From Candidatus Binatia bacterium (GTDB lineage: Bacteria; Desulfobacterota; Binatia; UBA1149; CAITLU01): 59,268 bases of DNA. The notes below the pieces were generated by a model. The model saw only the letters and a list, made by a program, of their open reading frames with translations, was not told the origin of the DNA and made no database searches. The position numbers and the translations under genes are program-made. This document shows, in pieces, positions 28,009-35,505 of this stretch. The stretch is taken from NCBI GenBank assembly GCA_036493895.1, contig DASXOZ010000074.1, positions 1-59,268 of the forward strand. Direction: 5' to 3'. Each line of letters starts with the position of its first letter. The first letter of the stretch is position 1.

Positions 28009-28424
28009 GAGACCCTTTTCACCCGAGTCCCGGCGGCCAGCGACATTGCGCGGCGGCGGCAGGATTAGGACAGTCGTCCTAACACGGGCTTCTAGGCCCC
28101 GGAGCGCTCGGCAGTCAAGCTCTTTCTGTAGGTCGCCGCGGTCGTTGCCGGCGTTCCGCGTCGCGCTGCGTGCGGCGCCCGTCACCAGGAGCGCGCGAAA
28201 CGCGCGCAGTCGCTGGAGTCGCGGCGTGGGGCCCCACCACTGCCGTTCCCTCGCATTTTTTCCGTGAACCGATCCGTTTTGCGGCGCCGCCGCGACGGGG
28301 CGGGGGGCGCCCGGCGCCGGATCGGCCGGCGCCGGCGGCCGGTGCAGCGCGACCTTTCGCGAAATCGGCGGGCCATGCGCACACTCGACCGGCACGGGCA
28401 GGCATCCTGCCGTGCGAGCAAGCG
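28009..28424. other. Divergent intergenic region with operator and GC palindromes
   Basis: Besides the operator at 28065-28082, the segment nearer the permease is extremely GC-rich. Two copies of the self-complementary CCGGCGCCGG (28311-28320 and 28326-28335) lie 5 bases apart and could form a strong hairpin in the permease leader. No coding signal is convincing here. Confidence 0.45.
28065..28082. promoter_or_regulatory. 18-bp palindrome, probable TetR operator
   Basis: TTAGGAC and GTCCTAA are perfect 7-bp inverted arms around AGTC. The site lies between the minus-strand LLM-GST-tetR-MAPEG-SDR operon and the plus-strand AI-2E permease gene, 57 bases from the LLM start. Size, symmetry and AT-rich ends fit TetR-family operators, and a tetR gene is in the operon. 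Confidence 0.65.
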
Positions 28425-29501
28425 ATGGCACATCGTCCGGCAGGCGAGCTGACGCGTTCGACACTGCAGATCCTGGCCCTCGGCCTGCTGATCGTCACGA
28501 GCTTCTGGATCCTCCAGCCTTTCCTGGCGGCGCTTACGTGGGCGACGACGATCGTCGTCGCGACCTGGCCCCTGCTGCTGGCACTCGAGGGTGCCATGGG
28601 CGGCAGGCGCGGCCCGGCCGCCGCGACGATGACGGCGCTATTGCTGATGCTGGTGCTGGTGCCGCTCATCCTCGGCACAACCGCCCTCGTCAGCCACGGC
28701 GCAAGCGTCGTCGAGTGGACGAAATCGCTGGCTGCGGTGACGATCCCTCCACCTCCACCGTGGCTCGCATCGATTCCGGTCGTGGGTGCCAAGGCTGCGG
28801 CGCGCTGGAGCCACTACGCTTCGCTCACCCACGAGGAGATTGCCGCCCAGCTTGCGCCCTACGGGCAGGCGGCGGCGCTGTGGATCGCAGCCGAGGTGGG
28901 CAGCATCGCGCTCGTCATCGGCCAGTTCCTGCTGACGGCGATCATCGCCGCCGTGCTGTACGTGCAGGGCGAGGCAGCGGCCGCCGAGATCGAGCGCTTC
29001 ACTGCGCGCCTTGCCGGCGAGCAGGGCATCCGCGCGGCGCACCTGGCGGCCCAGGCCGTGCGCGGAGTCGCGCTCGGCGTCGTCGTCACCGCACTGCTGC
29101 AAACGGCGATGGTCGCCGCAGGCTTCCTCGTCGCCGGCATTCCTTTCGCAGCGATCCTCATCGCCGTCTGCTTCGTGCTGAGCATCGCGCAGATCGGGCC
29201 GGTGCCGGTGCTCATCGGTGCCGTCATCTGGGTCTGGATGAACGAACCCGTCGCGTGGTTCGCGGTGTTTCTTGGCTGGTGCATCCTGTGCGCACTGGTC
29301 GACAACGTCGTGCGTCCGGTGCTGATCCGCCGCGGCGCCGACCTGCCGCTCGCGCTGATCTTCATCGGCGTCATCGGCGGCCTTCTTGCGATGGGTGTGC
29401 TCGGGCTTTTCGTCGGCCCCGTCGTGCTGGCCGTGTCCTGGACCCTGCTCGACGAATGGCTCGCTGCCGGGGAAGCCGCCACGGGCGCAACTTCGGACTG
29501 A
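28425..29501 (+). CDS. AI-2E family (YdiK/PerM-like) permease
   Basis: A 358-residue inner-membrane protein with about eight helices. It has the family layout: an N-terminal pair (LQILALGLLIVTSFWILQPFLAALTWATTIVVATWPL), a long periplasmic/cytosolic segment (about 85-160), and a C-terminal block with FVLSIAQIGPVPVLIGAVIW and VDNVVRPVLIRRGADLPLALIFIGVIGGLLAMGVLGLFVGPVVLA. The last is the signature of AI-2E transporters. Members export AI-2 or unrelated small molecules or Na+/H+; the substrate cannot be called. It ends 3 bases before the convergent Kazal-protein gene. Confidence 0.9.
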   Translation: MAHRPAGELTRSTLQILALGLLIVTSFWILQPFLAALTWATTIVVATWPLLLALEGAMGGRRGPAAATMTALLLMLVLVPLILGTTALVSHGASVVEWTKSLAAVTIPPPPPWLASIPVVGAKAAARWSHYASLTHEEIAAQLAPYGQAAALWIAAEVGSIALVIGQFLLTAIIAAVLYVQGEAAAAEIERFTARLAGEQGIRAAHLAAQAVRGVALGVVVTALLQTAMVAAGFLVAGIPFAAILIAVCFVLSIAQIGPVPVLIGAVIWVWMNEPVAWFAVFLGWCILCALVDNVVRPVLIRRGADLPLALIFIGVIGGLLAMGVLGLFVGPVVLAVSWTLLDEWLAAGEAATGATSD

Positions 29502-29504
29502 ATC

Positions 29505-30431
29505 TCAGGGGGCTCCCACGCACTGGCCGCTGATGCAGACGGCGCAAGGGGCCTTGTGCAGCAGGTCGCACGGCTCGCAGCAGTCGGACGTCTGCGTGCA
29601 GCCTTCCTGGAAGAACGGAATGCACGACACGCAAAGCGCAGCCGGTCCCGCGCAGCAGGTGGTCGTGCCGGCGCTGACGCAGATGCAGCCGTGCTCGCAG
29701 ACTCCGCCGTTGCAGATGTCGACGGTGCAGCCGTTCGAATCGTCGCAGTCGGCGTTGGTCGCGCACGTCGGCGGCGGTTGCGGCAACGTGGTGGTCGTCG
29801 TCGTGACCGACGACGCGCACGACGGCGTGCACAGCTGATTGGGCTCCGGGCACGGCACCCCGGGCGAGCACGCCGCGCCCGTGCAGAGGCCTTCGATCGT
29901 GTCGAAACATCCCGGCGTCGTGCTGCAGTCACCCGGCCTCGAAGAGCAGGTTCCGGCGGCCTCGCGCCAGCAGTCGTTCGGGTACGTCTTGCCGTCGCAG
30001 CCGCACACCGGAGCGTAGACATCGGGGCAAACCTGCGGCTTTTGCGTGCAGGTACCGCCGGCGGTGTCGCAGGTCGCGACGGGGCACTGGCAGAAGAACC
30101 CGGCGGCACAGTCGGCGTCGCTTCCGCAGCTCGTGCACGTCGCGGTGCCGCCGCTCGTTGCCGACAGGCAGGTCGCCTTGGCCTCGGTCATCACGGCACT
30201 GCGGCACGAGCGCGAGAGCAGCCCTTCATCGATGGCCGTCATCACGACGCCGCGAACGCAGCGAAGGTACGGTGCGCCGCGGTGGAAGCTGCAGCAGTTG
30301 CAGGTTGCCGGGACGCTCGATTCGACCGATGCGACTCCCGCGGCATCCGTGTCGGCGTCCCCGCAGGTCGCCAGGGCTGGCGCGGAAAACGCCAGAAGAA
30401 CGCAGGCAGCAACGAGGGCAACGGCACGCAT
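29505..30431 (-). CDS. Secreted Cys-rich protein with a Kazal-type domain and poly-Thr linker
   Basis: A 308-residue exported protein with signal peptide about 1-21 (VALVAACVLLAFSAPALA). A Cys-rich N-terminal region follows, then a Kazal-like domain at about 132-160 (CPDVYAPVCGCDGKTYPNDCWREA), the fold of serine-protease inhibitors. A TTTTTTLPQPPP linker leads to C-terminal repeats of the CxxDxDCDDxxGCTxDxC kind (ATNADCDDSNGCTVDICNGGVCEHGC). More than 30 Cys imply many disulfides outside the cytosol. A protective inhibitor or adhesion role is plausible but unproven. It is convergent with the permease gene, 3 bases apart. Confidence 0.8.
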   Translation of the reverse strand: MRAVALVAACVLLAFSAPALATCGDADTDAAGVASVESSVPATCNCCSFHRGAPYLRCVRGVVMTAIDEGLLSRSCRSAVMTEAKATCLSATSGGTATCTSCGSDADCAAGFFCQCPVATCDTAGGTCTQKPQVCPDVYAPVCGCDGKTYPNDCWREAAGTCSSRPGDCSTTPGCFDTIEGLCTGAACSPGVPCPEPNQLCTPSCASSVTTTTTTLPQPPPTCATNADCDDSNGCTVDICNGGVCEHGCICVSAGTTTCCAGPAALCVSCIPFFQEGCTQTSDCCEPCDLLHKAPCAVCISGQCVGAP

Positions 30432-30589
30432 GGACAATCCTGCGACGATGCTTCTCCCGCGCAGCGGCGCCGTCAACTCCTGGGGCCGCCGATTGCGCGG
30501 GCGGCCTCGATTGCCGCGCAATTGCAGGTGGCCGCCCCAGACAGCCATGCCTCCTGCCAAGCCGCCGATGGGGGACGTCCGCTGCGACC

Positions 30590-30970
30590 TCACGGCTCGA
30601 TGCAGGTAATCGTCGCCGAATCCTTGTCGGTGACGTAGTTGCCGGTGCCCGGCTCGGCGCCCTCCATGCTCTGCGTGAACCGGTACTTCGTGCTCGGTCC
30701 GGTGGACGGCAGCGGCCACAGGACTGGGCCCACCGTCGCTTCGGAGCGATCCGTCAGCGCATACAGCGCGTCGTGGTACAGTGGGGCGAGATCGAAGTTT
30801 CCGCCTGCACCGCGAATCGAGCCGCTGTACGAGTAGACGTCGACGTCGGAGCTGTGCGGGTCGGTTCCCGGGGCGAGGCTTTGTTCCCCGTGCGACAACG
30901 CAGCGGTACCAAAGGGATTTCCCGCATACGGCGGCGCAGGCGGCCCAGCCGCCGGCCGGCCGGACCTTCG
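30590..30970 (-). pseudogene. Orphan C-terminal fragment of an exported-type protein
   Basis: The frame ending at 30590 encodes about 110 residues with normal composition (DVDVYSYSGSIRGAGGN, YHDALYALTDRSEATVGPV, KYRFTQSMEGAEPGTGNYVT). Farther upstream it turns into Arg/Pro-rich shadow sequence that collides with the FecR gene. No ATG or GTG start exists; a TTG at 30898 without ribosome-binding site is the only option, giving 102 residues. It looks like the 3' part of a gene whose 5' end was lost. No family recognised. Confidence 0.4.
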
Positions 30971-31044
30971 GACAGGGTCACAGCCCGCGGCGCGTCTCCC
31001 GCGCCCAAACCTGATACTCTGTGTCCCACTCCGTGGATGTCCGC

Positions 31045-31722
31045 ATGACGCAGGATTTGAGATCGCGCGCACCGCTGCGCCCGCTTTTGTTCTGGTTCGC
31101 GCTGCCGGCCCTCCTGTTCGCATCGTGCAGCCAGCCTCCGTCCGGCGGCAGCACCGAGGCGGTAATCGCCACGATGGCGACAATCGATGCAATTGAAGGA
31201 GAGGCGTACGTCGTGCACGGCGGTGCGAGCACCGCCGCCGCTGCCGGAGACTCGCTGGTAGCCGGTGACGGCATCCAGACCGGCGCAATCGGAAAAATGA
31301 GCCTCAAGCTGAGAGACGACTCGGTGCTCGCGATCGGGCCGAGCACTCGCGCCAGTCTCGATGAGCTCGTGATCGACGATCGGTCGCGCAGCGGCCGCAT
31401 CCGCGTGCTGGTCGGAAAGTTCTGGATGCACGTGACGAAATGGACGGGCAGCGGAGAAAGCCGCTACGACGTGTCGACGCCGAGCGCGGTGGCCGGAGTG
31501 CGCGGCACGACGCTGTGGGGCGATACCGGCGTCGATACGATCTGCGCTCTCGAAGGCAGCATCGAGGTGCGGAGCCTGAAGCAGGGATCGCTGGCTCCGG
31601 CAACGCTCGAGACAGGTCACTGCGCATCGGAGCTGAGCCAGGGGCGGCTCACGCCGGTCGCTCCCGCTCCGGAGCAGATCCGCAAGTACCTGGACGAAGT
31701 GCTGATCGGGTCGCAGCCCTGA
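31045..31722 (+). CDS. FecR-domain lipoprotein
   Basis: A 225-residue protein. ATG 31045 is preferred over GTG 31021. A lipoprotein signal ends in LLFASC, with Cys28 as lipidation site. The FecR-type domain (about 50-185) shows ATIDAIEGEAYVVHGG, GDSLVAGDGIQTGAIGKMSLKLRDDSVLAIGPSTRASL, GRIRVLVGKFWMHVTKW and the closing STPSAVAGVRGTTLW..V. Here the domain is not attached to a sigma-regulator helix, so it is more likely a periplasmic structural or binding module than a classical FecR. It is convergent with a TonB-C-like gene. Confidence 0.85.
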   Translation: MTQDLRSRAPLRPLLFWFALPALLFASCSQPPSGGSTEAVIATMATIDAIEGEAYVVHGGASTAAAAGDSLVAGDGIQTGAIGKMSLKLRDDSVLAIGPSTRASLDELVIDDRSRSGRIRVLVGKFWMHVTKWTGSGESRYDVSTPSAVAGVRGTTLWGDTGVDTICALEGSIEVRSLKQGSLAPATLETGHCASELSQGRLTPVAPAPEQIRKYLDEVLIGSQP

Positions 31723-31761
31723 CTCGCGCAGCGTCGCTCCGGGTCGTGATCGCGCGCCGCG

Positions 31762-32280
31762 CTACGGAAGGTCCATCACGAGCTGCAGCCGCACGCTGCG
31801 CCCCGGCGGACGGATTTTCATCGCGAGCGGAAGAGTGGCCGCACACTTCGCGACGTCGGCGCGGGCGCGCTCGCGATCTTCGTCGATGCCGCGCGCAATC
31901 TGCCTTCCGTCCGGCGAAAACGTGACATCGTAGACGAGGCGCATGCTCGCCGGATCGGGCGACGAAGCCACCGACGGCTTCCAGCAACGCTCGACGACGA
32001 GCTGCTTGTGCGCGGCCATTGCGCCGGCGGCATCGGTCCGGGCGCGGCGGATCGCGCGGAGGATCGCCTGCTGGGCTTGAGGTGCGAGCGCGTCCTGATG
32101 CGCAGCGGCCGCGTCGGTGCGCGCAGCGGCGACGGCGTCGTCGGCGCGTCGGTGACGCGGCGACGGCGGCGCACCTGCGGAAATGGACGGTGTCCATTGC
32201 GTCGCCACGAGCAGCGTCAGCGCGCCGCCCGCGACAAACGCAACCGCGATGGCAACGCGCGAACCGGACATGCGGGGCAT
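31762..32280 (-). CDS. Membrane-anchored protein with a TonB-C-like/AgmX-like C-terminus
   Basis: A 172-residue protein with an N-terminal anchor (VAIAVAFVAGGALTLLVATQW), an Ala/Arg/Gln-rich helical middle (about 45-95) and a C-terminal domain from about 97. The latter reads CWKPS..., YDVTFSPDGRQIARGI, ADVAKCAATLPLAMKI and VRLQLVMDLP, a pattern typical of TonB-C-like modules in AgmX/PglI-type proteins of delta-proteobacterial lineages. It could transmit force or bind partners in the periplasm. It lies 7 bases downstream of the repeat-protein gene, so the two are probably co-transcribed. Confidence 0.55.
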   Translation of the reverse strand: MPRMSGSRVAIAVAFVAGGALTLLVATQWTPSISAGAPPSPRHRRADDAVAAARTDAAAAHQDALAPQAQQAILRAIRRARTDAAGAMAAHKQLVVERCWKPSVASSPDPASMRLVYDVTFSPDGRQIARGIDEDRERARADVAKCAATLPLAMKIRPPGRSVRLQLVMDLP

Positions 32281-32287
32281 CGGCTCC

Positions 32288-33583
32288 CTACATCACGACG
32301 ACGCTGACGTAGCCCTGGTCGTTGCTGTTCCACGAGCTCGGACCGACCAGGCCGTTCTCGTAGCCGCACATGCCGAACTCGTACTGGCCGGTCGCGAGGG
32401 ACGGGAAGGTGCCGCTGACCGAGAACGTCACGCGCGTGTCCTGCGGCACCCGCAGGTCGAAGATGCCGTTGCCGAGCGTGCTTGGAGGGCCGGGATCACC
32501 CGACAGGTGGTAGCACGGGTAGATGCGCAGGTTCTGACCGCCGCCGACGTTCGTCGATCCGAACGCCTTGCTCGCAGTCACCTGCACCTGCTGGCCGCTG
32601 GTGACGCTGGCCGACGCGAATGTCGTCAGGAACGCGATCGACGACGTCGGAGTCGAGCCGCCACCGTATGTCGTCGTCGTCGCGGAAAACGGCGAGCAGG
32701 TCACGGTTCCGTCGTCGGCGACGCCGGCGATGCCCGAGCCCGCGGCGCAGCCCGACGAAAGGCGAAGCTGGACCTGCGTGTCGTCGACGTCGCTGCTGCC
32801 GATCGAGCCGTCCTGGATGTCGGCGCCGGTGAGCGACTCGTCCTGCACGTCGGAGCCGGTGAGCGACCCGTCCTCGATGTCGCTCCCGGTCAGCGATTCG
32901 TCGGCAACCTCGTTCGAGCCGATCGATCCGGCGGCAAGGTCCGCGCCGGTGAGCGAGCCGTCGGAGACGTTGGAGCCGGTGATCGTCGAGGCAGCGATGT
33001 CGGTGCCCGTGATCGTTCCGTCGGAAATGTCGGCACCGGTGATCGATCCGTCGGCGATCTGGGTGCCGGTGATGGAGCCGGACTGGATGTCGGTGCCGGT
33101 GAGCGAGCCGTCCTGGACGTCGGCGCCGGTCAGCGAGCCGTCGGCGACGTTCGCGGAGCCGATCGAATCGGGCGCCAGGTGCGCTCCGTCGACAAGACCC
33201 TGCTCATCGGACAGCCGCACTCCGGGCGTGCAGCTCGGCAGCCAAACCGAGCACGGCGTCGAGACTCCGTCGTCGAGATAGATCGAGCAGCCGGCCGGAG
33301 GAGTCTTCGACCCGAGCGACGACGGGTCCTGGATCTGGCAAGCCTTGGCGATGTCGCCGGCGATGCAGGTCGCGTCGTTGAAAAACGGATTCTCCTCGGC
33401 GCCCGAATACGCGCCCCACAGCAGCGGACCGGCGATACCGCCGGCGTCGACGTAAATGATGCCGGTCTTCTTGTCGATTTTGGCTTTGCACTTCTCGAGC
33501 GCATGAGCGCTCGGGCTGGCGGCAATCACGACGGCGGCCGAAATTCCTGCACGAAGCAGGACCTGGCGAAGCGATGCGTTCAT
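32288..33583 (-). CDS. Secreted repeat protein with thirteen 10-residue units
   Basis: A 431-residue exported protein from ATG 33583 (GGGGGAG upstream), with signal peptide about 1-28. An N-terminal globular part (KCKAKIDKKTGIIYVDAGGIAGPLLWGA...) is followed at about 137-266 by thirteen units of consensus xDGSLTGADI. Such Gly/Asp/Ser/Ile decapeptides probably wind into a parallel beta-helix or roll. A C-terminal domain (about 300-431) has alternating strands (TFASASVTSGQQVQVTASKAFG, VTFSVSGTFPSLATGQYEFGMCGYE). The architecture resembles adhesins, fibre tips or surface-layer proteins; no export-system signature is visible. The upstream gene is an XRE regulator on the opposite strand. Confidence 0.78.
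   Translation of the reverse strand: MNASLRQVLLRAGISAAVVIAASPSAHALEKCKAKIDKKTGIIYVDAGGIAGPLLWGAYSGAEENPFFNDATCIAGDIAKACQIQDPSSLGSKTPPAGCSIYLDDGVSTPCSVWLPSCTPGVRLSDEQGLVDGAHLAPDSIGSANVADGSLTGADVQDGSLTGTDIQSGSITGTQIADGSITGADISDGTITGTDIAASTITGSNVSDGSLTGADLAAGSIGSNEVADESLTGSDIEDGSLTGSDVQDESLTGADIQDGSIGSSDVDDTQVQLRLSSGCAAGSGIAGVADDGTVTCSPFSATTTTYGGGSTPTSSIAFLTTFASASVTSGQQVQVTASKAFGSTNVGGGQNLRIYPCYHLSGDPGPPSTLGNGIFDLRVPQDTRVTFSVSGTFPSLATGQYEFGMCGYENGLVGPSSWNSNDQGYVSVVVM
32786..33175 (-). repeat. Thirteen tandem 30-bp units encoding decapeptide repeats
   Basis: Units run in exact 30-base register inside the secreted repeat protein. Examples in protein order are ADGSLTGADV, QDGSLTGTDI, QSGSITGTQI, SDGTITGTDI, AASTITGSNV and EDGSLTGSDV. 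The units are diverged at the DNA level but keep G-S-[LI]-T-G-x-[DN]-[IV]; three (1, 9 and 13 in protein order) carry SIGS in place of S-[LI]-TG. Confidence 0.85.
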
Positions 33584-33727
33584 GGGCTTCTCCCCCTGCG
33601 GCCGGACAACGCGGATTCTGGTGGCCCGCGCGCGCCGCGACACTCCCGGATAACTCCCGCGCCGGGTTTACACCAGAGGCGAATCCCGGGTCGCCCGCGG
33701 TCCGGCAGGCCGGAAGTCGATCTTCTA

Positions 33728-33764
33728 TTAGACTGGATGCTAGTTTCCGCTATACTGGATCACG
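33728..33764 (+). promoter_or_regulatory. XRE-cupin promoter with a phased direct repeat; near-leaderless start
   Basis: A TATACT -10 box lies at 33751-33756, only 8 bases before the ATG at 33765, so the transcript would begin at or just before the start codon. TAGACTGGAT (33729-33738) and TATACTGGAT (33751-33760) match at nine of ten positions and are 22 bp apart, about two helical turns, covering the -35 and -10 areas. They fit an autoregulatory operator. No good -35 is seen. Confidence 0.5.
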
Positions 33765-34340
33765 ATGGAGATCCGGGAACGCATTGCGGCCACGCTGCGC
33801 GCTCTCAGGGCCAGGCGCGGCTATTCGCTCGAGCAACTGGCCGGGCGCAGCGGCGTCAGCCGCTCGATGATCTCGCTGGTCGAGCGCGCCGAGAGCGATC
33901 CCACCGCCGTGGTGCTTTCCAGGCTCGCCGACGGGCTGGGCGTTCCGCTCGCGGCACTGCTGGCCGACGAGGCGCCGGGGCCCGCCCCTTCGCCGCTCTC
34001 CCAACGCGCCAACCAGGTCGTGTGGAAGGACCCGGAGTCCGGCTACCTGCGACGCAGCATCTCGCCTCCCGGCTTTGCGTCACCGCTCGCGATTGCCGAA
34101 GTCACGTTCCCGCCCGGACGTCGCGTCAGCTTCGACAACATCGCGCGCGGCAGCGCCGTTGACCAGCAGGTCTGGATGCTCGAGGGAGCGATGGAGGTCA
34201 TCGTCGGCGACAGCACCTTCGTGCTTCACGAAGGCGACTGCCTTGCGATGCGACTGGATCGCCCGACGACGTTCCGCAATGCGTCGCGCAGGAGCGCGCG
34301 TTATGCGGTCGTCGTTGCCGGTGACGGAGGCAACCCATGA
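33765..34340 (+). CDS. XRE-family HTH regulator with C-terminal cupin domain
   Basis: A 191-residue regulator. An N-terminal HTH_3 domain (about 8-65) reads IAATLRALRARRGYSLEQLAGRSGVSRSMISLVERAESDPT. A cupin barrel (about 105-187) contains FPPGRRVSFDN, VWMLEGAMEVIVGDSTFVLHEGDCLAMRLDRPTTFRN. Such proteins control small metabolic or detoxification genes, with the cupin binding an effector. The stop codon overlaps the ATG of the next gene (ATGA), so the acetyltransferase is its likely coupled target. Its own promoter carries a phased repeat, suggesting autoregulation. Confidence 0.92.
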   Translation: MEIRERIAATLRALRARRGYSLEQLAGRSGVSRSMISLVERAESDPTAVVLSRLADGLGVPLAALLADEAPGPAPSPLSQRANQVVWKDPESGYLRRSISPPGFASPLAIAEVTFPPGRRVSFDNIARGSAVDQQVWMLEGAMEVIVGDSTFVLHEGDCLAMRLDRPTTFRNASRRSARYAVVVAGDGGNP

Positions 34341-35473
34341 CGACGGCAGCGCTCCGCATCCGCCGGCTCGACGAGCGCGAAGCTGCCGCAGCCGTGCCGG
34401 CGCTCGCCCGCATTCTCGTCGACTGCGTCGATGGCGGCGCCTCCGTCGGATTCCTCTTCCCTCTGGCGCGCGACAAGGCGGAAGCGTTCTGGCAGCGAGC
34501 GGTCGCAGGCGTCGCGGCGGGCGAGCGTGCGCTGCTCGTTGCCGAGGAGCCGGGCGAAGGCATCATCGGCACCGTGCAGCTGGTGTGGTCGCTGCCGGAA
34601 AACCAGCCCCACCGGGCAGACGTCACCAAGCTGCTGGTCCATCGGCGCGCGCGGCACCGCGGCGTGGCGGCAGCACTGATGCACGGGCTCGAGCAGGCCG
34701 CTCTTGCCGGGGAAAAGACCCTTCTCGTGCTCGACACCGTCACGGGCGCCGATGCCGAACGTCTCTATCTGCGCCTGGGCTGGCAACCGGTCGGGGTCAT
34801 TCCGGGTTATGCGCTGATGCCGGACGGTGCGCCCTGCTCGACGACGGTTTTTTTCCGCAACGTCGCGCCGTCCTCGCGCGCAGCGCGCGAGGACGGGACA
34901 TCGCCACTGGACCTGGCTTTGCCTGGCCTCTACAACTCCCCCATGCCGAGCTGGCCCATTGCCGAAGTCGAAGAAGCGTTTCGCAATTACTGGCGCACCG
35001 GTGCAGTCGGAGAGAACTGGGACGCGTGGGCGGATCTGTTCACCGAGGATGCACTCTACGTCGAGCACGTGCTCGGCAACCGCAACGGTCGCGAAGAGAT
35101 CCGCCAGTGGATCAAGCCGATCATGGCGCAGTACGGCGAGCTGTACACGGTCTACGAGTGGCACCTGGCCGATCCGTCGGGGCGCGTCGTCGTCTACATG
35201 CAGAACCGTCGCGATCATCCGTCGGGACACGGCGTGCTGGATTTCCCGGGAATCACGATCCTGCAATACGCGGGCGGCGGAAAGTGGTGCCTCGAGGAAG
35301 ATTACTGGGCAATGCCGGCGGCGATGCGCGCCACCGAGGACTATGCGGCCGCGCGCGCGAAGCACGATCCGGCCCACAACGAAAAACGCACCCGTGGTGA
35401 CTGGGGCAACGGTCCCGACTGGACGCGCGGCGCCGCGACGTACTGGGCAGCGCATCCGAAAATAGACGCCTAG
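34337..35473 (+). CDS. GNAT N-acetyltransferase fused to an NTF2/SnoaL-like domain
   Basis: A 378-residue protein with two unrelated folds. Residues about 6-172 are a GNAT acetyltransferase: KLLVHRRARHRGVAAALMHGLE binds acetyl-CoA, and ERLYLRLGWQPVGVIPGYAL ends the fold. Residues about 203-378 form an NTF2/SnoaL-like cone (YWRTGAVGENWDAWADLFTEDALYVEH, GREEIRQWI, YEWHLAD). The frame between them is uninterrupted, but codons 178-187 span a 13-bp perfect palindrome that looks like an old terminator. The NTF2 part also begins with its own Met (34943, no ribosome-binding site). The gene overlaps the XRE-cupin stop. The fusion may be genuine, or may come from a lost stop codon. Confidence 0.85.
   Translation: MTTAALRIRRLDEREAAAAVPALARILVDCVDGGASVGFLFPLARDKAEAFWQRAVAGVAAGERALLVAEEPGEGIIGTVQLVWSLPENQPHRADVTKLLVHRRARHRGVAAALMHGLEQAALAGEKTLLVLDTVTGADAERLYLRLGWQPVGVIPGYALMPDGAPCSTTVFFRNVAPSSRAAREDGTSPLDLALPGLYNSPMPSWPIAEVEEAFRNYWRTGAVGENWDAWADLFTEDALYVEHVLGNRNGREEIRQWIKPIMAQYGELYTVYEWHLADPSGRVVVYMQNRRDHPSGHGVLDFPGITILQYAGGGKWCLEEDYWAMPAAMRATEDYAAARAKHDPAHNEKRTRGDWGNGPDWTRGAATYWAAHPKIDA
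34868..34896. repeat. 13-bp perfect palindrome at the GNAT/NTF2 junction
   Basis: CCGTCCTCGCGCG (34868-34880) pairs perfectly with CGCGCGAGGACGG (34884-34896) around a CAG loop. A T7 run (34846-34852) lies just before it. It is inside an open reading frame yet exactly where the first domain ends, and resembles a relic intergenic terminator. Confidence 0.7.
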
Positions 35474-35505
35474 CAGGTTGCGCCGCGATCGCGCGACGGC
35501 AGTGA

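Noticed and set aside
28311..28335. Two CCGGCGCCGG palindromes as an operator pair
   Set aside because: In such GC-rich DNA, self-complementary CCGGCGCCGG can arise by chance, and there is no regulator linked to them.
32786..33175. The 30-bp tandem units as a CRISPR-like or non-coding repeat
   Set aside because: There are no spacers; the units stay in frame within a signal-peptide-bearing gene and are conserved as protein rather than as DNA.
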